Shown in pieces: positions 1 to 12,168 of a stretch of 64,000 bases of DNA. Source of the DNA: Azolla caroliniana (Eukaryota; Polypodiophyta); assembly GCA_043228905.1 (NCBI GenBank), contig JBHGNT010000012.1, forward strand, positions 17,050,001 to 17,114,000, in the 5' to 3' direction. The translations under genes were made by a program, and so were the position numbers. The first letter of the stretch is position 1; the number at the start of each line of letters is the position of its first letter. A model generated the notes under the pieces. That model searched no databases and had not been told where the DNA came from. It saw only the letters and a program-made list of their open reading frames with translations.

Positions 1-3000
1 GTTAGTTTGCATTTTACTAAAGCAAAATACATTTTAAATGTGTTTGAAGCTCCAAATAACACTACGTTATAAGTGTATTGCTTTGATTTCATTTTTCTTA
101 GGGACGCCTTTGTGCAACACGTTCTTATAATGTGCTTCATGAAAAGATAGTAACTCATAAAGCAATGTGGACTGAATGTCTTAGAAATAATCTTACAAGT
201 GCTCTTCTTTTCGGTGGAAGAATGTAAGCCTTCCTTTAAACACTAAAAGTAGCTTTAATTATACAATGATTTAACACAAAAAACAGAGTACTTTTTACAT
301 AGTGTTGATCACAATTGCAATGTTTTTATCGATTGTATATTTATGTCCATTGTGTATATGACTTTTTGAAAAACTAAAAAAACTCCAGGAGGTACTGCCA
401 CTTACAACTACATCTATATGAGCCAATACAAGTTAACAACATCAACGTGTCTTATAACACAAGAATATGATTTTTGTATCTTACCACACCACACCAACAT
501 CAATCACCACATAATTTAGATGATGTGAGTTACAACAATATATCTTTTGAAATCATACTGCTATACTTCCATTCATTTAACTTCACCACATGTTGTTTGT
601 GTATCGAAAATATGGTGTCGTAATTATTACATCTAGTTGCAATGTTGCTTGAAATATTACCAAGCATTGATCCTTGGTATACATTAACAAAATCTCTATT
701 TATACTACATATCCACACAATCATTAGTATGGTAAATCCCCAACCTAGTCATGCTATCCTTTGATTAACATCAACTTGACACACATTTCATGTTGACATG
801 ATCACACTTTATTATGCATTGGGAGGAAACACTTATATTAAGATGTACAAAGTTTAAGAGGAAGTCTTATCAATGTTTTTGGGGATCCTTAACAAAATAC
901 TTGAAAGCAAAGATATTGTTGTGGCCATTTAGAAACATGTGGAGATGACTAGAAAACCAGGGGAAAACAAGAGATTGTATGCTTAATGCTAAGCACGATA
1001 AAAACAACATTGTCTTTACACGTAATGTTAGAGACTAATTTCAACATTCTTACGTGACAAACTATTTGAACTTTGCAACGTTATGCGGTATGAAACTTAT
1101 GCAATTTAAGCATTAAAAAGAACACAAGAAAGTTCAAAGAAAATGTGAAGAGTAATGGTAAATCCATGTGAATGTTAGAATAGATCAAAATGTGTTGTCT
1201 TTTATTTTCTTGCAGTCTAAAGAGAGCAAATTATGAATATCAAATTCAACTTACATTATCGAGTGTTTTAGCTTCATGCTATAACATGTGATTAGCATCA
1301 TAACTACAATGATTAAAGATATAATAATTCTAATTAGAGTGTGATTAATGTTGATGTACTTAATGATAATACAATCCTACATGTGTCATGTCTCTCTCTC
1401 TCAATACATTATGCATGAAGAATGCCCCAAGATAAGAATATATGAAATGGTAAGACTCCCCTAGTGGAATAATGTAAGGTTATAAGGTTCAACTCTCCAA
1501 TAATGTGTTATATCATTAAAAAAAGTTAATGTTTTTAGCTTGAAATAATGCACTATATATGGTTTTTGTAAATTCATTGTCCATAACCCAATGGTTGAAA
1601 CTTGACAACAATACTAGCTAGTAAAAACCATAGAATTGTAAATACAAATGCCCATAATATTTGTCATTTTTGAACCATAGGGACAAAAAAACATATGTTG
1701 TTATTTCATAGGTGTGAAATGACTCTACATCGGAGATATGGCTTGAATGCATCAAAAGTAGAGTTGTGATGATAAAACAAAATGCTCACTTTTATTTATT
1801 GACCCTCTCGTTATTTCTCTTACTTTCTTGTACACAAGAGCCATGTTGAATCCTATCATTATTTCAACCATATTTAGGAATCAAAAGAAAAGCAGAGTGA
1901 ACCTTTAGTAGTTGGGTCATATACATCATACCATTTTGATGTGTTATTTTTTCGTAGAAAACTCATATTTACTATGTAGACCGAACTAGAAAATCTATTG
2001 GAAATAGTGTCACACATATGTATAAGATAAATGCACATCGAGCTGATGCCCCATGTTATTTCATTTGTCCCATATACCTACCATCATAGCCAAAGGTGGA
2101 AGATAACAAAAGGCTCAACTTTTTCTAGCAAGTACTACCACGTACTAGGCAAGACACAATAACCATTGACGGTATGGTTGCATCAACCTTCTGACAATTT
2201 TGTTTATAAATCCTTTTTCTTTTCAATAAATGATCGTTAGCAGGACGAGACACTTCTCTTATATTTGATTAATGAAGTGGATGATGCAACATTCATTTAC
2301 ATGTTGACTCAACCATCATTTGATTTATGGAGACCTAATTAGTATATCTCATTAGCAAACCAATCAGGTTACTTAATGAAAGAGACGATCATGTCTAAAG
2401 AGAAAGTAATACAGAAAACAATACGGAAAAAGTTGTAAATTATATTGACTTTTTTAGAAAAGGACAGAGTGCAATGAATAAATATTGGTTACATGCTAAT
2501 AATTAGACAACTTAAATCCTTCATTAAGAATTTTAAATACACAACATTTAAGACATACAAAAATGGTTTGCATCGGCAAATGAGGTTTGATTATATAATA
2601 GAGCTCATGTAGGTAAACATTTTACAACTTCTTTTCTATGTAGATTGTAAATAAAGAGCTCCTTTAATGTAAACCCAATTCCTAAACATTAACATACACA
2701 TTTGATAAATGAACCTTTTCAACAAAAATGATAGAATAAGTTCACTTTTTTAGCATATAAACAAACATTAAATTTTTTTTTATAGCAACAGATACCTCAA
2801 CATATTCAACTTTTTTTTTGAAAAGATACCAAATTAGTATTAAGGAACACCATGAGGTTATACAAGAAATTATATACATGCATGCAATTTCCCTTTTTTT
2901 AAGCCGAGGTTAAGTTCTAGCTATCGGTCTAAATAAATTTGTATAGCTACACTTTTTTACCAAATAAGAATATACTCCATTAGTTAAAATGACATTCAAT

Positions 3001-3163
3001 ACACAACTTTAGTCCCTTTAACGGGTAGTCATTACCTACTTCTATATGGGTTACATCACTTATTTATCTTACACTCAATAACCCACATGTTTGTTCTCTA
3101 GGTTTCTCATGTCATTCACGCCCCTCTTTCATCTAATGGGAGGGGGGAACAACCATCTAGGTA
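1..3163. other. AT-rich region without recognisable genes
   Basis: This stretch is strongly AT-rich with stop codons in all frames. The longest open frames are about 60 codons and resemble no known domain. Short homopolymer runs and a small CT tract near 1391 are present. I see no LTR, terminal repeat, RNA gene or coding signature. It may be old, decayed repeat or plain intergenic DNA. Confidence 0.6.
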
Positions 3164-5734
3164 CTACGTACTACTAATGTATATCCACTCCAGTTTCTGT
3201 AGCCATCGGTGTAGTACACCATCATTTCTGAAATTCAGCCTCATTAATTCTGAAGCATTATCTTTTCCATAAGTCTGCTCATATTGGGCCCTCAATTTAG
3301 TTATTAATGTGTGCCATATTAGCTTAATAGATTCTGATGGAGGCCGTTTGTTTGCTGAAAATACCCTGGTACATCTTGTTGTCCATATGCTCCATATGAT
3401 AATGGATGCAAGCAACATCCATAGATCTCCAATTTTCTGCTTCTGGGCATTAATTGTAGTTGCCTTGTTATCAGTGATCAATCGAATAGTTCCGTTCTCC
3501 CCTCTGTACATTGCTTTGCATCTGCTATCAAATTTGTCCACATCATCATCAAGACAGTTCCAACAAGCATGTCCCCATTTGAGGGTAAATGATCTAGAGG
3601 CATAGCATAACAATCGTAATGCCCTTCCCCATACAACCGTTGCCTCATGACATTCCCATAAACAATGGGAAATGCTTTCTAGTTGTCCACATGCACTACA
3701 TCTAGGGTCTACATTGGGGCCTTTAGCTCACGCCCCTACCGGCAAGGCTCTATGCACAATAAGACATAAGCACATCATTATCTTGCGGTCACCACCGTCA
3801 TGCCATATCATTTTCCAGAATTTAGCTAATCTCCTTTCACTAATGCCCTCTTGTATCCAAAATTTACGAGCAACAATATCTTTGTGTTCTTGTTTTAGAA
3901 TAATTTGCCTCCCGATTTTCGTGTTGTACTTGAAAAATTGAACCAACTTGACACCATCAATTTGTCCTTGAGTTCTCTAGAAATACATCGTTGGGTCCCA
4001 TGATAGCTGATTTGAATGCCCTTCTATCAGCCAACACATTGTTGTTGGTTTGATCTCACTCGGCTTGGGGACAACCATCATATCCTTTCCATTTTTTGCA
4101 AGCCACCTAATCGGCCTTTCAGTTTGATAGGCTGGTTGCTCACATGTTACCATTCCATGCTCTATTTTGTAGTAGCAAGCCTTGTTAGATCCTGCTTTCA
4201 ATCCCTTAATTCCAATTAGATAATTTTCAACATCTATAAGTCCCGTCCATTCAATTTCGGAGGGACTCATAGCTTCATCTTCCAAGGTTTGCCTGATGTG
4301 TGCAATGGCATCTGTAATCCTCATTACCATATTCTAGCCTTTTGAGTGCCCACATCATTAGACAGAAATTTCTCCCAATTTGCCAATGCATTCCCTTGGG
4401 CATTGATTAAGTTGGCCCATTTGAAGCCTGCTTTTTGTCCTATCATCAACCCATCCACATCTCTGATGAGTGGGTTCCAAACAATAGGCATGTACATTTG
4501 GGCATATGCATCATTTCTCCACCTACAAATGATTCCCTTTCTGATTCCTTGCCATGCCTTCATAATTCCAACAACACATATACTCTGTGTACATCCCCGG
4601 TATTTGCGTCGCATTTCTGGCACAAACCCCCAAAAAGCACTACTTCGCCAACTTCCACCTTGTCTTGGCAACCACATCCTCCATTTGTGTCTCCAAAGAA
4701 TTTTCCAAGGTGCCTCAAGTGGTTGCAAGCTCCTGACCACCAATTTTCCTAGCAAGGCCTTTGTTTGCACCACAGGATCTATTAGTCCCACCCCACCATC
4801 ACTTTTATCTTTTATAAGTGTGGTCCATGCAACCTTTGCACAAGCATGTTTTTCCTGTGTCCTCCCATAAGAAATTTCTGATAAGCCTTTTTATCACTTT
4901 CATCGACTTGGGCATGATTATCCAACATGCTGTAGTATGCCATATTGTGGCCATTAGAACTTGATTTGCAATCACAATCTTGCCTGCAAAGGATAATTTT
5001 CTTGCATTCCACCATATTAGCTTCGATTTTATTTTGTCCACAAGTAGATTGTAGTATTCTGAATGATCAATGTCCATACCGATTTTGAAACCCAAGTATC
5101 TAGTAGCTTCTCCTCTCCTCGGCCATCTGAAATTGGGGTCTGGAGCCCAATTTACCACAGGCTTATCGCTAATCCAAATGCCCACTGATTTATTCTAGTT
5201 TATTTTAGCACTCGATCCCCTACAAAACTCATTTATTGCCCTTTGTAGTCTGTCCAAGTTGTTTGCATCCCCCTTAACATAAGTTGTTGAATCATCAACA
5301 TATTTTGTATCAAGCATCATTCCTGCATCCTCGGGTAGGGGAAGGCCTTGTATTTGCCAATATCTATCAACAATATGATAATGCAAAGCTTTTGCTGCAA
5401 TAATGAATGTGCATCCTTGGCGAACCGATCGTGTCATCCTAAAGCTCTTCCCAAAGCTTCCAGACATTAAAACCTGGCTGGAAGCATCCCTATGAAAGGC
5501 AGCCGTTCCAAGGATCCATTGTTGCCCGAAGCCTAGGGCATCCATCACTACTTCTAGGAATTCCCATGAGATCCTGTCATATGCTTTTTCGAAGTCGAGT
5601 AACATTACTGCTAGGTCCACTTCTTGCTCCTCCACCCATGCTAAATTCTCCCAGAAAGTTATCACATTGTCAACAATGCTCTGGTTTTCTAGGAAGCCAG
5701 TTTGTGTTGTATGTATAATGTCCCCTAGTACCGT
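3164..5734 (-). pseudogene. LINE (L1-type) ORF2, 3' half: reverse transcriptase and C-terminal zinc-binding region
   Basis: Read on the minus strand, this is the second half of a non-LTR retrotransposon ORF2. The reverse-transcriptase palm is at 5195-5734 and shows an FEKAYDRISW block, an RQGC block and the catalytic box as YVDD. The thumb and post-RT part runs through 4805-5185 (YLGFKIG, LSFAGK). The tail at 3164-3613 has a CWNC pair typical of the plant LINE zinc-binding module. The frame is broken at about 5190, 4795, 4330, 3960 and 3700, so it is inactive. No poly(A) tail is visible at the 3' end near 3150. The 5' edge at 5734 is exactly where the Ty3-A LTR begins. The missing N-terminal half lies in opposite orientation and ends at 32618. 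Confidence 0.9.
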
Positions 5735-6372
5735 TGTCGTGAAGAAAACCGTCCACAAGCGGAATCGGTGTACCGGAGCGTAGAAACTGACTCTTCATGC
5801 ACGTGCGCCTTAAGTTGTACATAGGAGATCCTAGGTAAATTCGGTAGGTAGGGAGTAAAGGGGGGAAACGGCTCCTTCCTTGCCTATAAAAGGAGGGAGA
5901 CGAGGAGAGTAAGGGGATCGCGGAGAGTCGAGGACGAAGTGCTGTCGGTTTGCGTGCGAAGGCTTCTCTCTGTCTCTCTTTCCGGTTGCAAACGCCATAG
6001 CTTCCTTCTGTGCAGGTTTCGGGAGGCTCGCGCTGCTCTGAGGAATGCCCGAGTGCTTCCGGCAGCACCTCCAACCTACTCTTTCCCCTCTGTGCGTTTA
6101 TGAGCAGGTATCGGCATCTGTTCGCCGGCCTGTTCGGTTGTAACCGACTTCGTGTTTGTTGTCTTCGTGTTCTTGTTGTTTGTCTTGTCAATACATACAT
6201 ACTTTCGTGTCTTTCTGTGTCGCTGTTCCATTCGCGTCTTTGCGTCAAAGGGCCGTGTCCCTGTGAATCTACACTCGCACGTAGTGGGTCCCTTCTCTCT
6301 CTCTCTTACTCTTCGGTACAGGACCCCCGAGGTCCCGCCTCACTCCACGCATCTGCGAGGAATACCTCGACA
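5735..6372 (+). mobile_element. Ty3-A 5' LTR (638 bp)
   Basis: The LTR starts TGTCGTGAAG and ends CCTCGACA, giving a short TGTCG/CGACA terminal inverted repeat. It contains a TATA box at 5884 and a CT-rich tract near 6293. It is followed four bases later by a primer-binding site. Its partner is the minus-strand LTR at 32619-33238. Both share a block around 5790-5860 that is absent from the Ty3-B LTRs, so they form a pair. The left flank is CCGT (5731-5734), the reverse complement of the ACGG flank at 32615-32618. That fits one 4-bp target duplication inside the LINE. Confidence 0.92.
5884..5892 (+). promoter_or_regulatory. TATA box of Ty3-A LTR
   Basis: CTATAAAAG lies about 150 bp into the LTR, followed by a GA-rich stretch. 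The same motif occupies the same place in the other three LTRs of this family. Confidence 0.75.
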
Positions 6373-6376
6373 TATT

Positions 6377-6394
6377 TGGTGAACCCGACGTGAA
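6377..6394 (+). other. Primer-binding site, tRNA-Trp type (Ty3-A)
   Basis: TGGTGAACCCGACGTGAA lies four bases after the LTR end. From memory, it is complementary over 18 nt to the 3' end of plant tRNA-Trp(CCA) including the CCA tail. tRNA-Trp is an uncommon primer among plant Ty3 elements. The related element G has a two-base variant of the same site at 40907. Confidence 0.75.
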
Positions 6395-6416
6395 AGAGGC
6401 GGCAGAAGAGCAGAAG

Positions 6417-7140
6417 ATGAGGGGGTCGGATCTTGCAGAGGCCATGGCTTCGGCCGTGGATCGGATATTGAGCACACGCGAGGGCACCGGTGCCCTCGAC
6501 AGAGCCATTGAGGCGGTTGTCGGTACGATCGGCCGTTTCAGCGGAAAGGATGCTACGAGGTATTTGGCGTCCTACGGGGCGGAAATGCTGATGTGGGACA
6601 TTCCGGAAGAGAGGCGTCTTGCTGGGTTCCCTCGAGTGGCGATGCCGAGCATCCATGCGGAGGTGCTCGAGGTACGGGCGGAGAGCCGTACCTGGGAGGA
6701 GTTCGAAGGCCGACTCCTAGAGAAATATGGGCTGGACGACGTGCTCCGGCTTTCGAAACGGGACTTCATGGAATGGGTGGAGTCCCCCGGCAAAGGAAGA
6801 AACGCGTCGGCACTCCTCCGGGAGTTCGAAGAACGCTTTGCGCGCCTTTCGGCGCTTGACCGAACTATCCTGGATACGAGCCGGGTCCTACTGTTCGTCA
6901 AGTCGGTGGACGAGCGGGACCGGGATCAAGTCGGCTCCTTGCTGGAAACTGAAGACGGGTTGATGACCGACTGGGCTGCGGTTAAGAGAGTCTGTGGCCG
7001 TTTCGACAAACGGCGAGAATGGGCTGACAACGGGGCGGCCGGTGCGGGCTCTGTTACAAAGGACTGCGGCGATTTCGCAGAGGCGTTGAGAAACAGGGTG
7101 GTGTACCTGTGGGAAGGCCGGGTGCACGCTAGCGACACCC
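6417..7140 (+). pseudogene. Ty3-A gag, 5' portion, truncated
   Basis: The open frame starts at ATG 6417, just after the primer site, and runs about 240 codons until homology with other family copies stops near 7140. It is a capsid-like gag with LLREFEERFARL, DTSRVLLFVKSVD and DWAAVKRVCGRFDKR blocks, matching the Ty3-C copy at 16285-17021 almost residue for residue. Relative to C it has an internal deletion after about codon 215, which fuses SVT to a segment that in C lies near 17527. Past 7140 the frame runs into unrelated sequence, so the C-terminus and pol are missing here. They are found inverted at 33251-35616. Confidence 0.85.
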
Positions 7141-7194
7141 GGCATACGAAAGATATTATTTTCATTTAAGTTTTACTATAGAAAATTGATGTAT

Positions 7195-7234
7195 ATTCCA
7201 GATTTCTCTGGAACATTCTAGAAACTTCAGGAGT
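7195..7234 (+). promoter_or_regulatory. Heat-shock-element-like array upstream of the E2 TATA box
   Basis: Eight consecutive 5-bp modules in register alternate nTTCn and nGAAn. The core 7211-7228, GAACATTCTAGAAACTTC, is a perfect four-module heat shock element. A fifth perfect module lies at 7195, and three others each miss one base. The array ends 14 bp before the TATA box. Confidence 0.65.
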
Positions 7235-7247
7235 ACTCCTTAGAACA

Positions 7248-7256
7248 CTATAAAAG
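7248..7256 (+). promoter_or_regulatory. TATA box of E2 LTR
   Basis: CTATAAAAG followed by a GA-rich stretch, directly downstream of the heat-shock-type element. Confidence 0.65.
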
Positions 7257-7507
7257 GAGGCACAAAACATTATTTCGAACCAAATCGGTTCAACGCCAGT
7301 CTTAAGCCTTCGAGCTACTATTGTATATTTTCTTAACATAATATATATCTTTTGTTATCATCATTCTCTCTCTCTCTCTCACGCTTTCCTTCTCTCGAGA
7401 GTTCTACACCTCCCTTAGTACTAATCCTCATCTTTTAGTACTAATTCCTTCTCTGTCTTAGTATTGTTCCTGACAATACTTCTTTGTCTTAGTATTGTTC
7501 CTGACAC

Positions 7508-8685
7508 AAAGAACCTGTGGTCAATATCATTACGACCGAAGTTCAACACGTCACAACTAGGACCAAGGCACACTCCACGCAATGGGATACCCAGGATGAT
7601 GTCTCTCAATCCGCAAAGGAAGGGATCGAGAAAGCAATGCAGACGTCGACCGTATGCATACCGAGATGAAAGATATAACTGTTGGCACGTCGGCCTCCTC
7701 ACAACCCACCAGGTTGCTAGATGAAGATCCCATTTGGCAGGCACTCACTAGCTGCCAAGTATCCATGCCCTTAAACAAGCTTCTGCAACTACTTCCACGG
7801 TTTAAGGACACGGTGGCATCCTTAACTACCGGAAAAGAGTAGACAACTATGCCTGTGCACCTTGCCAAGCCGAGGGAAGGCCCACCACTAATGGACTCCC
7901 AGAATCCGGTTGTAAAGCTCATTATTAAAGGGCGGGATGTTCACGGTTGCATTATCAATGGGGGATCCGGGGTTAATGTCATTAATGAAACCATGTGTCG
8001 TGATCTTGGCATTACCCAATGGGAATCATGCTTGTTTTGGCTTCGTATGGTGGATACACGATTTGTCCGGCCAATGGGGTTAATTTGCCACTTCAACTTT
8101 ATTCGGGGAGGCCACATTTTCACAATTTCGGTGGTGGTGTTATGCCTTGATGCTCCTGGAGCTTACCCAATGTTGCTCGGTCATCCTTGGTTATGCACGG
8201 CCAACATTAAGCAGCATTGGCAGCGCGGGAAAACCAAGGTATGTGTCACCACAGAGGAGCGCATCTATACCCCACAAGTCACCACTCCATTACATGTGGA
8301 ATCCATTCACATGCTCGATGGACTTGTTGACGAGGAAGTGGACCACTTCCTAGAGAACCACCCAACGATTGTCCTGATGTTCGATATCGACATTGTAACC
8401 GTCGTCAGCCCTTATGTTTCCGAGCCGGCCAAAGAAGACAAAGATATCGACCGAGAACCCAATCCGAACTTGGTCGAAGAATTACGTTGTGCACGCGAAG
8501 CGCTCGAATGGGAGCTTGCCATATCTCAATGTGTGAAGGCATCAACATTGGACGAGATTAACCTCGGCACCACCACTAATCCACGAACTCTGAAAATAGC
8601 AAAAGAACTGACTCCCAATGAACACTTAGCGTTGGTCGAGTTGCTCACGGAATACCACGAATGTTTTTGCATGGTCGTACAATGA
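7508..8685 (+). pseudogene. Tat-like Ty3 (E2) pre-protease and aspartic protease region
   Basis: Two frames (about 7654-7842 and 7849-8685) cover the linker and retroviral-type aspartic protease of a Ty3/gypsy element. The active-site loop reads INGGSGVNVI, so the catalytic Asp has become Asn. The flap and later regions (LRMVDTRFVRP, YPMLLGHPWL) are retained. A close relative in opposite orientation is fragment E at 27089-28130, whose loop keeps DGGS. No gag is present, because coding homology starts right after the LTR-like leader. Confidence 0.8.
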
Positions 8686-8794
8686 CATGAAGGGGTTAGA
8701 CCCGCAATACTATCAGCACTAGATCCATCTATAGCATGATGCACGACCTGTACAACAACGTCGCTACAAAAGGAATTCCAATTATGCGGCAAAA

Positions 8795-10166
8795 GTGGAG
8801 GAAATCGACAAACTCCTCAGGGTGGGCTTCATTCGGCCAGTAAAAAAGGCAACATGGTTAAGCCCTATCGTGGTCGTCCCAAAGAAAAACGGACAAATCA
8901 GGGTTTGCATCCACTATCGAAAGTTGAACGCCGTGACCATCACCGATGTATTTCCTCTCATGTTTATGGATGGTGTGCTCGATGTTGTGGCAGGGCATGA
9001 GTGCTATATTTTTTTGGACAGATTTAGCGGGTATAATCAGATCCGCATGCACCCCGACGACAAAGAGAAGACAACATTTGTCACAGAATGGGGTGTGTTT
9101 GTGGCAGTTGTAATGATGTTTGGCTTGAAGACGAGACCAACCACTTTTCAACGTATCATCGCCGAAATTTTTGACAACTACATTTCAGCTTTCATGTAAG
9201 TCTTTCTCGACGATTTAGCCATGTATGGCTGGCATATAAAGCATCTCGACCAGTTATGCCTTTGCCTCGATCATTGTCACCAAGCTCGGCTAAGTCTAAA
9301 CCCCACAAAATGTGCATTTTACATCTCTAGCGGCACCCTGTTAGGGCACATTATTAGCCATGAAGGAATTTCTATGGACCCCGAAAAAGTGCAGGCCATC
9401 TTGAATGCCCCGACTCCACACATGGCAAAAGCCCTCGGCCGATTTTTGGGGCAAATCAGGTGCCACAGTCGAATGCTACGATACCTGGCCGAGTTCGCGA
9501 CAACGTTACACGCGGCGATGCATCGAGTACCTTTTTGATGGATGGAAACAAAAGAAGAAGCCTACAAATCCCTCAAGGTCATCCTCCCGCACGCACCGGT
9601 GGTGCAATCGTCCAACTGGTCACAACCTTTCCACCTTTTCGTCGACGCATCCAACGTGGACATCGAGAGTGCTCTCATGCAAATGACACCTCCAAACCGG
9701 TATCGACCAGTGTACTATGCTAGTAGAAGACTTTCGATAGCCAAAAAGAATTTTTCAAAAAATGGAACGTGAAGCACTTGGAATGATATACAACATCACA
9801 AAGTTTCGGCACTATCTGCTCAGCCAAAAATTTACGTTCCGCCTCGATCACTCGGCCTTATTGTATTTAGTCACCAAGCAGGCACTAACAAGCCGACTGG
9901 CACGATGGATGTTGGTTCTACAAGAATTCGAATTTGACATACACCATCGGCCAGTGGTACAACACACGATCACAGACTATCTGAGTCGGCTTGAATCGAG
10001 GGAACTAGCCGTAACCATATACGACAATCTCCCCGACGCCAACATTTTCAGTATTGACCTTGCCATACAACCGGCCGAATCCGAGGATTCGTGGATTAAC
10101 GAAATGATTCACTTCCTTAGCACGGGACTCCCAGTCGAACACTTGCCCCTTGATGCCAACAAGTAG
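8795..10166 (+). pseudogene. E2 reverse transcriptase and RNase H
   Basis: Reverse transcriptase starts at EEIDKLLRVGFIRPVKKATWLSP and continues through the fingers/palm blocks (KKNGQIRVCIHYRKLN, GYNQIRMHPDD). The catalytic box is FLDD at about 9205. A stop at 9199 separates it from the preceding block. RNase H follows (FVDASNVDIESAL, YASRRLS) through about 9900. In-frame stops at 9199 and 9538 and a frame change near 9770 show it is dead. The domain order protease-RT-RNase H-integrase on the plus strand is that of Ty3/gypsy. Confidence 0.85.
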
Positions 10167-11438
10167 TTAGTAGTTCGAAGCCAAAATTTTTGTCTCTTCG
10201 CGAATATGCTCTATCACAAGGGTTCGGACGGCATTTGGCGACAAGCGGTGAGACAGTTCGAAAAGGACGCAATTCTCTAAGAAGCTCATTATGGGATAGC
10301 TGGTGGGCACTATGCTAGCCACGCCATGACTTGGAAAATTTGGCAAAACAGCTTATGGTGGCTAACAATGCAAAAAGACACCCACGAATTCTGTCGAGAA
10401 TGCAATTTATGCCAGCGCATGGGCTAGCCCACTAAGCAAGCAGGAATGCCTCACCAGTCGATTCTTCCGCTAGAGCCTTTCTAGAAGTGGGGCCTGGATT
10501 TCGTTGACCCATTCAAACCAGCCGCAGCTCGCATAGGACATAAATATATAATAGTCGCGACCGATTATTGCACCAAATGGATCGAAGCGAAGGCACTTCG
10601 TGATAGCACGACCATGTCTACTACGAAATTTGTTTACGAATACTTATGGTGTTGATTTGGCTACCCGATCAAGCTCGTCAGCAACCAAGGAGGTCATTTC
10701 CTCAATCGACTTATTCGAGATCTCACGACACACTACGTGGTGGTTCATAAGAAAAGCACGTCATACTATCCGCAAGCAAATGGCCTGGCCAAGTCAACAA
10801 ATAAGACTCTACATAACATTCTCAAAAAACTCTTGAATGAACATCGAACTGATTGGGATGATAAGCTTCATAGTGCACTCTGGAAGTATCAGACGACGTT
10901 AAAAACAAGCATCAAATCAACACCTTTTCGTCTGGCTTTCAGGTTGGAAGCGGTCATGCCTATAGAATTCCAGGTATTGAGCCTACGAGTACAAATCACC
11001 GAATGACTTCCTGAGGCCAAGTTAGAGCAGGAACGACTCGAACAATTACTAGAAATCGGAGAACATCGGATCGCCAGTTTGACCAAATTAGAACACAACC
11101 AACGGCAACGGAGAGCCTTCGTCGACCGCTATCGAAAGGGCTCAGAGAAATCATTCAAAATTGGTAAACCGGTTCTCATTTTTAAAACTCGGCTCGGCTC
11201 GATGCCAAGGGAGCTCCGTTTCCGATGGACAGGGCCCTTTTGGGTCACTAACGAATTTATTAGGACATTCCAGCTCGGGACAGTAGCCGGTGACATCATG
11301 CCAAAATGGGTCAATCGGTTTTGGTTAAAACCGTATCTCAGCCATCCAAACCCTTTTGCCGATAAGCAACACGAACATGATCAACCCACGGTAGGTGAAA
11401 TGGAGGATCACGGGGGCCAGTCGCCCCGATCACGGTAA
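10167..11438 (+). pseudogene. E2 integrase
   Basis: The zinc-binding H-H-C-C part lies around 10290-10430 (CRECNLCQRMG). The core begins near 10490 ([10 protein letters not shown], first Asp kept). The second catalytic Asp is Asn (LVSNQGGHF) and the catalytic Glu is Lys (NGLAKSTNK). The C-terminal part is at 11079-11438 with a GPFWV block. There are several stop codons. Together with the mutated protease this is a long-dead copy. Confidence 0.82.
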
Positions 11439-12168
11439 CGACCCTACCTACCCGAAAGTATATCTGAAATTGTATACTATGTATTTAAAAATAAACAATT
11501 TAAAATAAAATAAAATAAAAGAGACCCACTAAGTATTTAAGAAGCATGCACGACATACGAGAAAAGAAAGAGAAAAGAAAGTACAAATGGTTTCGACGTG
11601 TGATCTTTAAACCTTATTATGGCAGGCAAGATTTTGAATCTAGGGCACAAGGCCACGTCTCGAGAACCAAGGTGAATACATAAAGCAGGGAATCTGAGGC
11701 ATAACCCTCACACATGCACAGACGCACATAGTCTTCAAGCTCTCTCGCTCTCTCCCTTAGCACACTACTTATCTGTGCTTTACCCCCACCCAATCCACTA
11801 CCACACCCCGCCGAACCCTCACTTTCCCCGCCCCAACCACTCAGGTGAAACCACAACGACCTTTATAGTTAGCTCAAGAAGAATGGCAAGGTGATACACC
11901 TGCCCGAACTCCAACCTCACCACGACTAAACAAAGATGTTAAGGCCCAGGAGCCTAAAGACAGTATCACCATAAGAGGGCACCAAAAACCTAAGTCATCT
12001 ACACTGATGGAAAAACCGAAACTAAAATTGGCCAGCCTGCGACAAGACCACCGGGAGGAGACTCGGGCAACCACCAGCATTAGCAAACAATCCTCCCGGG
12101 AGTAACCAAAACAGTTTCGAGAAGAATCAGCAGACACACAGAGGAGCCCCGCCAAGAAACACCGCAGG
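11439..12168 (+). other. E2 downstream region between pol and the accessory ORF
   Basis: After integrase the sequence has an AAAATAAAAT run (11500-11520), then moderately GC-rich, proline-rich potential coding sequence with scattered stops. I recognise no domain. Tat-lineage elements often have long 3' regions or an extra ORF here, so this is probably still part of E2. Confidence 0.4.

Larger units (their letters stand above)
7141..7507 (+). mobile_element. Probable LTR/leader of Tat-like Ty3 element E2
   Basis: Non-coding promoter-like sequence with a TATA box at 7248, a heat-shock-type element just upstream, a CT tract at 7363-7380, and a direct repeat of about 20 bp (GTCTTAGTATTGTTCCTGACA) at 7457-7506. 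It immediately precedes the E2 coding remnant. The left edge coincides with the inversion breakpoint, so the true LTR start is probably lost. I found no matching 3' LTR downstream. Confidence 0.5.

Noticed and set aside
3164-3613. Host gene with a zinc-binding domain
   Set aside because: The CWNC segment continues a LINE ORF2 frame series and is the usual C-terminal module of plant LINEs.
5670-6248. Antisense ORF of 192 codons across the Ty3-A LTR
   Set aside because: It crosses the LINE/LTR junction and is open only by chance. Equivalent frames recur in each LTR copy.
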